From NCBI RefSeq assembly GCF_003119115.1, contig NZ_CP022369.1:248001-312000 (forward strand): 64,000 bases of DNA, written 5' to 3'. The notes below the pieces were generated by a model. It ran no database searches, had not been told where the DNA came from, and saw only the letters and a list, made by a program, of their open reading frames with translations. Position numbers and translations under genes: made by a program. Shown here one piece after another: positions 17,177 to 25,587 of this stretch. The DNA is from Azospirillum sp. TSH58. Lineage in GTDB: Bacteria; Pseudomonadota; Alphaproteobacteria; Azospirillales; Azospirillaceae. Numbering within the stretch: the first letter of the stretch is position 1; each line of letters opens with the position of its first letter.

Positions 17177-18475
17177 ATGTCGGGGCAGATCGTCGTCAAG
17201 CAGCGCCGTACGGAGACCCAGGGGCAGACTCTCCAGGGCACGCTGTTCGAGCACATCGACGCCACGACGGGCCGGCGGCACAGCGTCAACATGGTCTCTC
17301 TGTACGATCTGGCCCCGAAATACGTGTTCGACAGCCCCGAATCGAAGGCCAACGGACAGGCGGCGCACAATCTGGAACCGAGGGACCCGTCGGTTCAGGA
17401 CGACCGGCTGCCGATGATCCATCGGCAATTCTCCTTCGCCGACCAGATCTACCATCTCACGGTCGTGCCGGCGCGCATCCAGCGCCGGGTGAAGGGCAGG
17501 GATGGCCGCTTCGTCCGCGATTCCAGCGGGGCCCACGTGGTGGAGGAGATCGACGCCTATCCGGGCGAGCGGGAACAGATCATCGAGGACGTCATCCGCA
17601 AGCTGGCCTCGGACCCGGCGCGCCTGTCGGTGGACAACGGCGAGGCGATCCTGCGCTTCTCGCTCTACGAGGTCTGGCAGGAGCTGCGCTCCGTCCGGCA
17701 CACCCTCAGCATCCCCGAGATCAAGGAAGCGCTGATGGTCATGCGGCGCTGCACGGTCCAGATCGAGCGACGCGGCCGCCGCAAGGTGATGATGGATTCG
17801 GGCATTTTCGCCGGGCTCGGGCTGCGGCAGCGTCCCAGCGAGACGGACGACGCCGACGACGCGTCCATTCTCGATGACGAGAGCGGCGATGCGGAAACCT
17901 TCGTGCAGTTCAACATGATGCTTCGCGAGGCGATCCGCCGGGTCGACTGGCATTCGATTTCCTACGAAGCCCTGATGAAGATCCGCAACCCCTTCTCGCG
18001 CTGGCTGTTCAAGCGCATCGCCGAGACCTTGCGCCAGGACCCATCGCAGTCCGTGGTGCACATCACCGCCCGTGACATCATCCGCGATTCCGGGATGGCG
18101 GAGTGGTCGCGGTTCCGCGACATGCGCATGCGGATTCACGACGTCGTCAAGGCGCTGGCCGACACCCAGATCGGCGCCCTCGACCGCATCGAGATCGAGG
18201 AGATCAAGGAAGGGCGCAAATACGTCGACGTCGAGTACAACCTGTACCCCTCGCAGTCCTTCCTCGACCAGATCCGTCGGGCCGTGGCGGAGCGCTCGGT
18301 CAACGAGCGCGAACTCACCCTGGTGGTCGACAACGGCGACCTCGACGAGACCGGCCGTCCCAAGCGCTTCGTTCCCGTCACCCCGGAAACGGCCAATCAA
18401 AGCCGCCGCCGCCGCCGGGCGGCGCTGCCGAAGGGCGGCGACGGGCAGATGCCTCTGCTGGACATCGTCAAGTAG
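17177..18475 (+). CDS. plasmid replication initiator protein Rep
   Basis: A 432-residue initiator, presumed to bind the adjacent iterons and recruit the host replisome. Two winged-helix-like regions are apparent: residues about 90-210 (FSFADQIYHLTVVPARIQRR, LRFSLYEVWQELRS, SIPEIKEALMVMRRCTVQIE) and 250-370 (IRRVDWHSISYEALMKIRNP, SRWLFKRIAETLRQ, WSRFRDMRMRIHDVVKALAD). That paired-WH order is the architecture of Rep_3/RepA-type initiators. ATG 17177 has GGAGAGG nine bases upstream. The frame stays open for 129 codons upstream through the iterons, which is a by-product of GC-rich sequence. No specific replicon family can be named with certainty. Confidence 0.82.
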   Translation: MSGQIVVKQRRTETQGQTLQGTLFEHIDATTGRRHSVNMVSLYDLAPKYVFDSPESKANGQAAHNLEPRDPSVQDDRLPMIHRQFSFADQIYHLTVVPARIQRRVKGRDGRFVRDSSGAHVVEEIDAYPGEREQIIEDVIRKLASDPARLSVDNGEAILRFSLYEVWQELRSVRHTLSIPEIKEALMVMRRCTVQIERRGRRKVMMDSGIFAGLGLRQRPSETDDADDASILDDESGDAETFVQFNMMLREAIRRVDWHSISYEALMKIRNPFSRWLFKRIAETLRQDPSQSVVHITARDIIRDSGMAEWSRFRDMRMRIHDVVKALADTQIGALDRIEIEEIKEGRKYVDVEYNLYPSQSFLDQIRRAVAERSVNERELTLVVDNGDLDETGRPKRFVPVTPETANQSRRRRRAALPKGGDGQMPLLDIVK

Positions 18476-18531
18476 GGCAGGGGAGACGCGCCGGTGCCGA
18501 CGGCTTGGGGACCGGTTGCTCGCCGTCGTTC

Positions 18532-18939
18532 CTATGGCGAGTCCGGTGTCATGAGATGGACGGACGGAAAGTACGAACGGTACCGTTTGGCGTCGCGGGT
18601 CAGCAGCGGCAGCCCGAGCACGGCGGCGTGAGCGCCGATGAAGAAATCCGGAAGCACCCCCGGGCGGATGCCGCCCGCGGACCGGTAGCGCCGGAACGCC
18701 TTGCCGGCCAGAAAAAGAGCGTCGCGGGGAATCTCTTCCATGGCGATGCCGGCCTCGTCGAGCAGGACGTCCATCTCCTCGATCCGCTCGAAACCCACCG
18801 ACAATTCGGCATAGACGACGCCGTTGATGATCAAGGGCCCCTTCGCGGCCGCCCTGTCCAACTGCCGGACGGACCAATCCGCCCACACCGGATCATTCGT
18901 GGTGAGGTCGAGAAGCACGTTGGTGTCGACCAGCGTCAT
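18532..18939 (-). CDS. vapC: VapC-type PIN-domain toxin ribonuclease
   Basis: A 135-residue PIN-domain endoribonuclease. The acidic Mg2+-binding residues are in place: Asp in LVDTNVLLDL, Glu in VVYAELSVGFER, and the C-terminal acidic residues in GVLPDFFIGAHAAVLG and LTRDAKRY. VapC toxins cleave specific RNAs such as initiator tRNA; the target here is unknown. The gene starts 6 bp after the antitoxin stop. Convergent with rep across a 56-bp gap that has only a weak 7-bp dyad. Likely stabilises the replicon by post-segregational killing. Confidence 0.9.
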   Translation of the reverse strand: MTLVDTNVLLDLTTNDPVWADWSVRQLDRAAAKGPLIINGVVYAELSVGFERIEEMDVLLDEAGIAMEEIPRDALFLAGKAFRRYRSAGGIRPGVLPDFFIGAHAAVLGLPLLTRDAKRYRSYFPSVHLMTPDSP

Positions 18940-18945
18940 CGGCGC

Positions 18946-19182
18946 TCAATCCTCGCCGCGGGTCAGCGCCATGATCTGGTCCGTGCTCAAACCGGCGGTG
19001 GCTCGGCCCCGCAGGCGCTCGAACCGGCTCCTCGCCGCCACCGCCCGATCCGCCCTGCTCAGGACAACGCGCCCGTCCTCGGCGATCTCGAACTCCACGG
19101 CGCTGCCGGGACCGAGTCCCAGCCGGTCGCGGATCGGCTTCGGAATGGTCACCTGTCCCTTTGTGGTGAGCGTCGTGGCCAT
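18946..19182 (-). CDS. vapB: VapB-type AbrB-fold antitoxin
   Basis: A 78-residue antitoxin with an N-terminal swapped-hairpin AbrB/SpoVT domain (TTLTTKGQVTIPKPIRDRLG, then GSAVEFEIAEDGRVVL) that binds DNA. The C-terminal tail (RLRGRATAGLSTDQIMALTR) would wrap the VapC active site. The start at 19182 begins exactly at the domain; an upstream open extension of 36 residues is not AbrB-like. It would neutralise VapC and repress the pair through the inverted repeat just upstream. Confidence 0.92.
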   Translation of the reverse strand: MATTLTTKGQVTIPKPIRDRLGLGPGSAVEFEIAEDGRVVLSRADRAVAARSRFERLRGRATAGLSTDQIMALTRGED

Positions 19183-19192
19183 GGGCGCCTCG

Positions 19193-19220
19193 GTAATACC
19201 GGAGTGATGTCCGGTATTAC
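19193..19220. promoter_or_regulatory. vapBC operator, inverted repeat
   Basis: Perfect 10-bp arms GTAATACCGG (19193-19202) and CCGGTATTAC (19211-19220) with an 8-bp spacer, 11 bp upstream of the vapB ATG. It is markedly more AT-rich than its surroundings. The position and geometry match the autoregulatory sites bound by AbrB-type antitoxins. The right arm reaches into the 3' end of the PepSY gene. Confidence 0.75.
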
Positions 19221-20773
19221 TTAACGCGCGCCGCGGCGTCCTGCAAGGGGACCCGTCCGGGCGCGTTCCGCCAACGCCCTGCGCGCGCACGGCGCCAGGC
19301 CAGCAGACCGAACAGCGCGCCCGTCGCCAGGGCGGTCAGATCGATGCCGGCGACCCCCCACAGCCCGCGCGCCAGCGTCACCCCGAGATGGGCCTGGCTG
19401 GTCAGGGCGTTCATCAGGGGCAGGGCGGTCCAGAGAAGCGTCGCCGCCGCCAGCTGCTCGCCCCAGGCCCGCTGGACGCCGCGCAGCGCCGGGTGCAGGG
19501 CCGCCAGAAACCACGTGGCGAAGAAGGCGAGGGCCTCGAAGGTCTCCCGCCCGGCCAGCCCGGCGGGCAGCAGCCGGTTGGCCCAGAAATAGGCGGCGAT
19601 GGCGATGGGCAGTCCGACCATCACCGCCAGATTGGCGCCGTCGGCCAGCCGCAGGCCGAAGGACGGGGTCGCCTCCCGCTTGCGCCGCTTGATGATCCAA
19701 TAGACCTGCCCGGTGCCGATCATCGCGGTGCCGGCCAGCCCGCAGAGGATCATCGCCAGCCGCAGCGGCGTGTCGGCGAAGCGCATCATGTGCAGGCCGT
19801 AGGCGCCGGCCCGCGTCGCGGCGGCTCCGCCCGTTCCGTCCCAGACCGTGCGCACCGCGCCGGTCGTGCCGTCGAACAGGATGGCTTCCGGCGTGATCAC
19901 CACCCGGTCGGAATCGGTGCGCTTGAGGAGAATGGTGGCGGCGGCGTCGCCCGGGTTGTCGATGACGATCCATCCCGGCCGCCCGCCGTCCCACCGCCGC
20001 TCCGCCTCCGCCAGCAGCGGCGCGATGGCGGTCAGGGGGGCGGCCCGTCCCGCCGCGGCCGGCGGCACCGGTTCGGCGTAAACGGCGGTGTTGAAGGCGG
20101 CCGGCCGGTCACCGAAGGCCGCCTGCAACCCCCAGGGCATGTAGAGCAGCATCAACGGCACAAGCCCGGTCACGGTGATCAGCGCGTGGTAGGGCAGCAC
20201 GATGATGCCCAGCGCGTTGTGCACGTCCATCCACAGCCGCGTGCGCGAGCGGTTGGGGCGGAAGGCGAAGAAATCCCAGAAGACCCGCCGATGGATGACG
20301 AAGCCGGTGATCAGCGCCACCAGCAGGGCCACCCCGGCGGCGCCGATCAGGTAGCGTCCCACCAGGCCGGGAACGCGCAGGTCGAAGTGGAAGTAATAGA
20401 GGAAATCGCCGCCGAAGGTCGCCCGCGCCTGCAAGGGGCGCCCGTCCGCCGGCTCCAGCGCCAGCTTGCGGAAGGCGGGCTGTATCCCCGGCGGGTTGTA
20501 GACATAGACCTGGGTCGCGGTCCGCCGCTCGTCCGGCAGCGTGATCAGCCAGCGGCGGGCCTGCGGCGCCTCGCGCGACAGGGTGGCGATCGCCGCCGCA
20601 GCGGCGTCGGGGCTGTTGGTCGCTTCGACCCGCTCGGGCTGCATCCAGCGGGTGATCTCGAAGCGGGCGTAGGCGGTGGTGCCGGTCAGGAAGACGCAGA
20701 ACAGCAGCCATCCGACCACCAGCCCGCCCCAATTGTGCAGCCACGTCATCGACAGGCGGAAACTGCCGTTCAT
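19217..20773 (-). CDS. PepSY-associated TM-helix protein (iron-uptake reductase-like)
   Basis: A 518-residue inner-membrane protein of the PepSY_TM family (PiuB-like). Seen: a first helix after MTWLHNWGGLVVGWLLF, a large periplasmic PepSY region (residues about 45-150), and a second helix (YLIGAAGVALLVALITGFVI) preceding WDFFAFRPNR and WMDVHNALG. Further helices and a His-containing LHMMRFADT loop follow. Members are thought to reduce ferric siderophores in the periplasm, with haem-ligating His residues in the helices. Starts by a 4-bp overlap (ATGA) with DUF3649, and lies last in the TonB-receptor operon, which supports the iron role. Confidence 0.88.
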   Translation of the reverse strand: MNGSFRLSMTWLHNWGGLVVGWLLFCVFLTGTTAYARFEITRWMQPERVEATNSPDAAAAAIATLSREAPQARRWLITLPDERRTATQVYVYNPPGIQPAFRKLALEPADGRPLQARATFGGDFLYYFHFDLRVPGLVGRYLIGAAGVALLVALITGFVIHRRVFWDFFAFRPNRSRTRLWMDVHNALGIIVLPYHALITVTGLVPLMLLYMPWGLQAAFGDRPAAFNTAVYAEPVPPAAAGRAAPLTAIAPLLAEAERRWDGGRPGWIVIDNPGDAAATILLKRTDSDRVVITPEAILFDGTTGAVRTVWDGTGGAAATRAGAYGLHMMRFADTPLRLAMILCGLAGTAMIGTGQVYWIIKRRKREATPSFGLRLADGANLAVMVGLPIAIAAYFWANRLLPAGLAGRETFEALAFFATWFLAALHPALRGVQRAWGEQLAAATLLWTALPLMNALTSQAHLGVTLARGLWGVAGIDLTALATGALFGLLAWRRARAGRWRNAPGRVPLQDAAARVK

Positions 20774-21072
20774 ACCCCGGTTCCCGTCATGCTTTTCAAC
20801 AGTGAGACCGCCGCCCAGACCGCCGCCCAGACCGCCGTCGTCAGGCCGGCGGTCCAGGCCAGGGCGCGCAGGGCGCTGGCCGCGGCGAAGACCATCACCA
20901 CGGTGAGGACGCAGGGCAGCAGCGCCGCCATGGTGGCGGTCAGCACCGCCTCCGCCCGGTCCTGCACGGCCGGCAGCGCCAGGGACAGCGCCGCCGCCGT
21001 TCCCGCCGCCAGGGCGTAGCCGCCGACGACGGCGGTCACGACCCGCAGCGTGATCTCTGTTTTTCGCGTCAC
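20770..21072 (-). CDS. DUF3649 small membrane protein
   Basis: A 100-residue, nearly entirely hydrophobic protein with three predicted helices (VVTAVVGGYALAAGTAAALS, TATMAALLPCVLTVVMVFAA, TAVWAAVWAAVSLL). DUF3649 proteins commonly sit between a TonB receptor and a PepSY reductase, exactly as here. The start codon is GTG, 10 bp after the receptor stop. It overlaps the PepSY gene by 4 bp. Function unknown; probably a subunit of the reductase. Confidence 0.8.
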   Translation of the reverse strand: MTRKTEITLRVVTAVVGGYALAAGTAAALSLALPAVQDRAEAVLTATMAALLPCVLTVVMVFAAASALRALAWTAGLTTAVWAAVWAAVSLLKSMTGTGV

Positions 21073-21082
21073 CGTGACCGTC

Positions 21083-23593
21083 TCACCAGGAATACTTCAG
21101 CGAGCCGACGACGGTGCGGCGCAGGCCGTAATAGCAGTTGGTCGCCCGCGAGCAGGCCGCGACATACTCCTTGTCGAAGAGGTTGCTGGCGTTGATCGCC
21201 GCCTGAATGCCCTGAAGCTGCGGGTTCAGATAGGACAGGTCGTAGCGCAGGGCGGCGTCGACCAGCGTGTGGGCCGGCACCTTGAAGCTGTTGGCCGGAT
21301 CGCCGTAGGTGAAGCCGACGTAGCGCAGGCCGACGCCGCCGCCCAGGCCGGCCAGCGGGCCGTCCTGGACCGTGTAGTCGCCCCAGGCGGAGGCCGAATG
21401 GGTCGGCACGGCGACCGGCCGCTTGCCGCGGTCGGCGCCGTTGCTCTTGGTCACCTCGGCGTCGAGGAAGGTGTAGCTGGCCACCGCGTTCAGCCCGTCG
21501 GCGAGGCTGACGCGCGCCTCCGCCTCGAAACCGCGCGAGCGGACCTCGCCGGTCTGGATGTTGTAGTTGGTGTGCAGCGGGTCGGCGGTGGTGACGTTCT
21601 GCTGGGTGATGGTGAAGGCCGACAGGGTGAACAGGCTGCGGGAGCCCGGCGGCTCGTACTTCAGCCCGGCCTCGTACTGCTGGCCGGTGGTCGGCTCGAA
21701 CGGGTTGCCGAAGAAATCGCTGCCGGAGGTCGGCTCGAAGGATTCCGAATAGCTGGCGTAGGGCGCCAGACCGTTGTCGAACAGGTAGAGCGCCCCGACC
21801 CGGCCGGTGAAGGCGTCGTCCTGCTGGGACGTCCGCGCCTGGTTCAGCCGGTTCCGCTGCTGCGTTTCGGCCCAGTCCTTCCGCCCGCCCAGCAGAACGG
21901 CGAGGCCGCCCCACCTGATCTGGTCCTGGGCGTAGACGCCGGTCTGGGTGATGCGGGTGGCGGTGTTCTGGTAGATCGGCGGGGTGGCGATCGGCAGCCC
22001 GTAGACCGGGTTGAACAGGTCGAGGTTCGGTGCCGCCGCCTGTCCGCGCAGCGTGTCGCTCCGCAGCCGCTGGTGGTCGACGCCGGCCAGCACGGTGTGG
22101 CGCAGCGGACCGGTGTCGACGGTCACCTGGACCTGATTGTCGACGGTCAGGTCGTTGGCGCGCTCGCGGGCCGAGAAGGTGGTGCGCCGCGTGGTGCGCA
22201 GGTCGGGCAGCAGGCCGGACGCGTAGACCTGCTTGAGGTCGAGGTCGTTGTGCAGGTAGCGGGCGTTCTGCCGCACCGTCCAGCGCTCGTCGAACCGGTG
22301 TTCGAAGCGATAGCCGACGCTCATCGTCTTGCGGTCCCAGGCGTTGAAGTTGGGATCGCCCGTGAAGAGCTTGGTCGGCAGCGTGCCGTTGGGGTTGGGC
22401 AGCACGGTGCCCTGGGCCGGCAGGTAGTTCAGCGGTGAATCGTCGAAATTGTCGCGCTGGTAGAGGCCGATCAGGGTCAGGCTGGTGTCGTCGGACGGCC
22501 GGATGGTCACGGTCGGGGCGGCGGCGAGCCGGCGGCGCTCCGCGATGTCGGTCTGGGTTTCGGTGTCCAGCGCGACGCCGGCGAAGCGGTAGGAGAGCCG
22601 GCCGTCGCCGGTCACGTCGCCGCCGATGTCCAGCGCGGCCTGCTTGCGGCCCTGGTTGCCGGTCTGCAGCATGATTTCATGCCGGGCGTCGGGGGAGGGC
22701 TGCTTGGTCACCATGTTGACCAGACCGCCGGGGCTGGTCTGGCCGAACAGCACCGAGGCCGGACCCTTCAGCACCTCGACCCGCTCGAACAGGTACGGGT
22801 CGATGCCGGAGGTCAGGAAGCCGCTGCCCTTCAGCCGCAGCCCGTCGAGATACTCGTTGAAGGACACGCCGGTGGTGCCGTTGCCGCCGAAGCCGCGCAC
22901 CGAGATGCCGTCGCCGCCGAAGGAGGAGGACCCGCCGTTGCGGGCGGTCGTCACGCCGGATGTGTAGTTCAGGACGTCGGCCAGACTCCGCGCCGCCTGG
23001 GCGTCCATCTGGTCGCGGGTGACGACGGAGATCGACTGCGGCGTTTCCAGGATCGGCGTGTCGGTCTTGGTGGCGGTGGCGCTCTGGCGGGCGGCGTAGC
23101 CCATCACCGGGCCGGTCGCCCGCTCGCGCGTGCCTTCGACGGTCACCGGGTCCAGCACCGTCTCGCCGGCTTGCTGCCGCGACAGCACGGCGCGGCCGGG
23201 GCCGGTCATCTGGTACGACACGCCGGTGCCGGACAGCAGGCGGCGCAGCGCCTCGTCGGCGCTCATGGTGCCCGACACGCCGGGGGAGGACAGTCCCCGC
23301 GCCACCTCGGCCGGGAAGCCGACCTCCCAGCCGCTGACCGTGCTGAAGGCGTTGAGGGCCGTGACCAGCCCCTGCGGTGCGATGTCGAACCGCTGCCCCG
23401 CCGTTTGTCCGCCCATCTGCCCGGATGCCTGGGCCATCTGTCCGCCGGTCGTCGCCGGCGCCGCCAGGGCGGCGCTTCCCGACGCACCCCCCGCCACGCC
23501 CACCCCGGTCACCGCCGACGACAGCAGCACCGCCCGCAGCAGGGCCGTCCCCCGGCGCCCCCGCGAACCCCGATCCATCATCCCCGCACCCAT
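21083..23593 (-). CDS. TonB-dependent ferric-siderophore receptor with STN signalling domain
   Basis: An 836-residue outer-membrane receptor. Order: a signal sequence (about residues 1-45), a secretin/TonB short N-terminal domain (FDIAPQGLVTALNAFSTVSG through GTGVSYQM) that talks to FecR, a TonB box region (DPVTVEG), a plug with QSISVVTRDQMDAQ and VEVLKGPASVLFGQTSPGG, and a 22-strand barrel ending in Trp (GSLKYSW). Siderophore-receptor type, transducer class. ATG 23593 was chosen because it has GGGGAA upstream; a TTG at 23626 would add 11 residues. Operon with the inner-membrane genes downstream. The siderophore is probably taken from other organisms, since no biosynthetic gene is present. 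Confidence 0.93.
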   Translation of the reverse strand: MGAGMMDRGSRGRRGTALLRAVLLSSAVTGVGVAGGASGSAALAAPATTGGQMAQASGQMGGQTAGQRFDIAPQGLVTALNAFSTVSGWEVGFPAEVARGLSSPGVSGTMSADEALRRLLSGTGVSYQMTGPGRAVLSRQQAGETVLDPVTVEGTRERATGPVMGYAARQSATATKTDTPILETPQSISVVTRDQMDAQAARSLADVLNYTSGVTTARNGGSSSFGGDGISVRGFGGNGTTGVSFNEYLDGLRLKGSGFLTSGIDPYLFERVEVLKGPASVLFGQTSPGGLVNMVTKQPSPDARHEIMLQTGNQGRKQAALDIGGDVTGDGRLSYRFAGVALDTETQTDIAERRRLAAAPTVTIRPSDDTSLTLIGLYQRDNFDDSPLNYLPAQGTVLPNPNGTLPTKLFTGDPNFNAWDRKTMSVGYRFEHRFDERWTVRQNARYLHNDLDLKQVYASGLLPDLRTTRRTTFSARERANDLTVDNQVQVTVDTGPLRHTVLAGVDHQRLRSDTLRGQAAAPNLDLFNPVYGLPIATPPIYQNTATRITQTGVYAQDQIRWGGLAVLLGGRKDWAETQQRNRLNQARTSQQDDAFTGRVGALYLFDNGLAPYASYSESFEPTSGSDFFGNPFEPTTGQQYEAGLKYEPPGSRSLFTLSAFTITQQNVTTADPLHTNYNIQTGEVRSRGFEAEARVSLADGLNAVASYTFLDAEVTKSNGADRGKRPVAVPTHSASAWGDYTVQDGPLAGLGGGVGLRYVGFTYGDPANSFKVPAHTLVDAALRYDLSYLNPQLQGIQAAINASNLFDKEYVAACSRATNCYYGLRRTVVGSLKYSW

Positions 23594-23648
23594 CGTAACG
23601 CATTCCCCATGATCGCGACGTCTCAACCGGCCGGACCCGCGCCGCCTT

Positions 23649-23669
23649 ATTGCAATTGCGACGCATTCC
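23649..23669. promoter_or_regulatory. possible iron-responsive site upstream of the TonB receptor
   Basis: An AT-richer patch (ATTGCAATTGCGACGCATT) 56 bp before the receptor ATG in an otherwise very GC-rich gap. On the minus strand it reads GGAATGCGTCGCAATTGCAA, partly resembling the Fur-like box in front of the sigma gene. Weak by eye; it could equally be the FecI-dependent promoter. Confidence 0.3.
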
Positions 23670-23758
23670 TAAATGCCGTGCCGACCTGACGTTTGAGGAT
23701 CGTGAAAAGCGGAAATTTTTTTCGGGGGAGGTCGCGCGGGCCGGGAAGACCGACGGCG

Positions 23759-24796
23759 TCAGGGGCGCGGGCGCAGGATCAGCAGGGCGTCGGACACCCG
23801 CAGCGTCTCGGCCCGCACCAGCCCGGCCAGGGCCGTCGCCGTCCGCGCCGGATCGTCCAGCCGGTAGTTCCCGGTGATCCGCCGGTCGGCGAGGGAGTCG
23901 GGAACCATGATCAGTCCCGGATAATAGCGGTCCAGCTCGTCCATGACCTCGCCCAGCGGGCGGTCCTCGAAGACCAGCCGGCCATCGACCCAGCCGAGCG
24001 CCGCCGACAGGTCGGCGGGGTGTTCCGCGCCGACGCCCGACGCGGTGACCACCACCTCCTCGCCCGCGCGCAGGCGCACGGCGGGGCCGCCGGGCCGCGC
24101 GACGTCCACGGTGCCGTGGCGCACCGTCACCGTCACCCGTTCGTCCAGGTAACGGACGGCGAAGGCGGTGCCGACCACGGTCACCACGGCGGGACCGGCG
24201 GCGACGCGGAAGGGGCGGGCGGGGTCGGGCGTCACCTCGAAGAAGGCGGCCCCGCGCAGCAGCCGGGTCCGCCGCTCGGCCCCGTCGACGTCGGTGGCGA
24301 GCGCCGTCCCGGTGTCCATCAGCACCCGCGATCCGTCGGCCAGTTGCAGGCGTTCCTGCACGCCGGTCGCGGTGCGGTGGTCGGCCTGAAGGCGCAGCGG
24401 CAGGTCGGCGGCCAGCCCGAGGCCGACCGCCACCAGGAGTCCCGCCGCCCACGCCATCGCCCGGCGCGCCAGCGGCCGGGAACGGCGCGACGGCCGGAGG
24501 GGCACCGCCGGAGCGGCGTCGCGCGGCGCCGCGTCGGGAACGGCGGTGGCCGAAACCGTTGTGGCCGCCAGCGCTTCGCTGAGAAGGGGCGAGGACCACA
24601 TATCCTGCGCCAGGGCCCAGGCGCGGGCGTTGCGGGAATCGGCGGCGCACCAGTCGGCGCAGGCCTGCCGGCACGCGTCTCCCGCGTCCTCCGCCTGCAG
24701 TCGGATGAACCAGTCGAGCGCCCGCTCCAGCGGTAAGGACGGGTCGGTGTCGTCGGGGATGGGGCCGGGCATGGGAGTCGCGGGTGGTGCCGTCAC
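23759..24796 (-). CDS. fecR: FecR-family anti-sigma factor
   Basis: A 345-residue inner-membrane regulator. Cytosolic DUF4880 domain at the N-terminus (ALDWFIRLQAEDAGDACRQACADWCA, WALAQDMW), one membrane helix (AMAWAAGLLVAVGLGLAA), then the periplasmic FecR domain (RLQLADGSRVLMDTGTAL, RLLRGAAFFEVTPDPARPF, VGTAFAVRY) and a C-terminal STN-contacting domain. It should relay ligand binding by the receptor to the sigma factor. It starts with GTG inside the stop of fecI (GTGA overlap), so it is translationally coupled. Confidence 0.92.
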   Translation of the reverse strand: MTAPPATPMPGPIPDDTDPSLPLERALDWFIRLQAEDAGDACRQACADWCAADSRNARAWALAQDMWSSPLLSEALAATTVSATAVPDAAPRDAAPAVPLRPSRRSRPLARRAMAWAAGLLVAVGLGLAADLPLRLQADHRTATGVQERLQLADGSRVLMDTGTALATDVDGAERRTRLLRGAAFFEVTPDPARPFRVAAGPAVVTVVGTAFAVRYLDERVTVTVRHGTVDVARPGGPAVRLRAGEEVVVTASGVGAEHPADLSAALGWVDGRLVFEDRPLGEVMDELDRYYPGLIMVPDSLADRRITGNYRLDDPARTATALAGLVRAETLRVSDALLILRPRP

Positions 24797-25368
24797 GGTC
24801 TTTCTCTTTGTAAGACGTTCGAGCCGGCGGAAACCCGCAATCCTTCCCGGTCGAGCCGGGCGAACACCTCCAGGCAGGCCAGCAGGGCGGCCTTCAGATC
24901 CTTCTGCACGGTGCTGACCGAGACGTCGAGCCGCTCGGCGATCTGCGCGTGGGACAGCCCTTCCATCCGGTTCAGCAGAAGAATGCGGCGCTGCCGTTCG
25001 GACAGGGACGCCAGCGCGGCGTTCATCCGGGCCAGCCGCTGGCGGTCGCCGGCCTGGGTTTCCGGGGAGGGCAGGGGGGCGGCAACCTCCTCCATCCCTT
25101 CGGCGCTGGCGTCCTGCACGACCACCCCGGCGAGCCGCCGCTCGCGCCGCAGATGGTCGAAGGCCAGATTGCGCGCCGTCTGGAACAGGAAGGGCAGGGG
25201 ATGATCCACCGGCCGGTCGCGTTCCGCCGCCCTCACCTTGAGATAGGCCTCGTGCGCCAGATCCTCGGCGGTGGCGGCGCTGCCGACCATGCGGGACAGC
25301 AGGCGGACCAGCGCGCTCCGGTGTCCCATGAAAAGAGCGTCGAGCGACGGCTTGGCGGTGTCAGCCAT
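24793..25368 (-). CDS. fecI: FecI-family extracytoplasmic-function sigma factor
   Basis: A 191-residue ECF sigma factor. Region 2 contains HRSALVRLLSRMVGSAATAEDLAHEAYLKV, and FLFQTARNLAFDHLRRER. Region 4 contains LASLSERQRRILLLNRMEGLSHAQIAERL and VSTVQKDLKAALLACLEV. Expected to transcribe the receptor operon when the FecR signal arrives. A Fur-like box lies about 140 bp upstream, giving a classic iron-starvation plus ligand double control. Confidence 0.93.
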   Translation of the reverse strand: MADTAKPSLDALFMGHRSALVRLLSRMVGSAATAEDLAHEAYLKVRAAERDRPVDHPLPFLFQTARNLAFDHLRRERRLAGVVVQDASAEGMEEVAAPLPSPETQAGDRQRLARMNAALASLSERQRRILLLNRMEGLSHAQIAERLDVSVSTVQKDLKAALLACLEVFARLDREGLRVSAGSNVLQRERP

Positions 25369-25509
25369 GCGCCACCGGACCCGAAACCGGCGCCTTCATA
25401 CAATGCAGATCGGGGATGCAATGCAGATCGGGCATGGCGTCGCCCTGTTTCTCCACGGAAAAGCGGCTCGGCCGCGCCATGACCGGTGCATGACGGCGAT
25501 AATATACTT

Positions 25510-25528
25510 AGAATGCGTATCATTCTCA
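25510..25528. promoter_or_regulatory. Fur-like box upstream of fecI
   Basis: On the minus strand it reads TGAGAATGATACGCATTCT, close to the classical Fur core GATAATGATAATCATTATC. The dyad is AGAATG-N5-CATTCT. It sits in a local AT-rich promoter-like patch (AATATACTTA beside it) upstream of the sigma gene. Strong by similarity, unproven experimentally. Confidence 0.65.
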
Positions 25529-25587
25529 ACGGTATGTTCCGCGTGCGGAACCGCCGTGCGCCGAGGCACGGCGGCGCCTCGCGCGGA

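Noticed and set aside
18497..18528. Terminator between rep and vapC
   Set aside because: Only a 7-bp CGACGGC/GCCGTCG dyad with a 17-base loop and no T-run; too weak to call.
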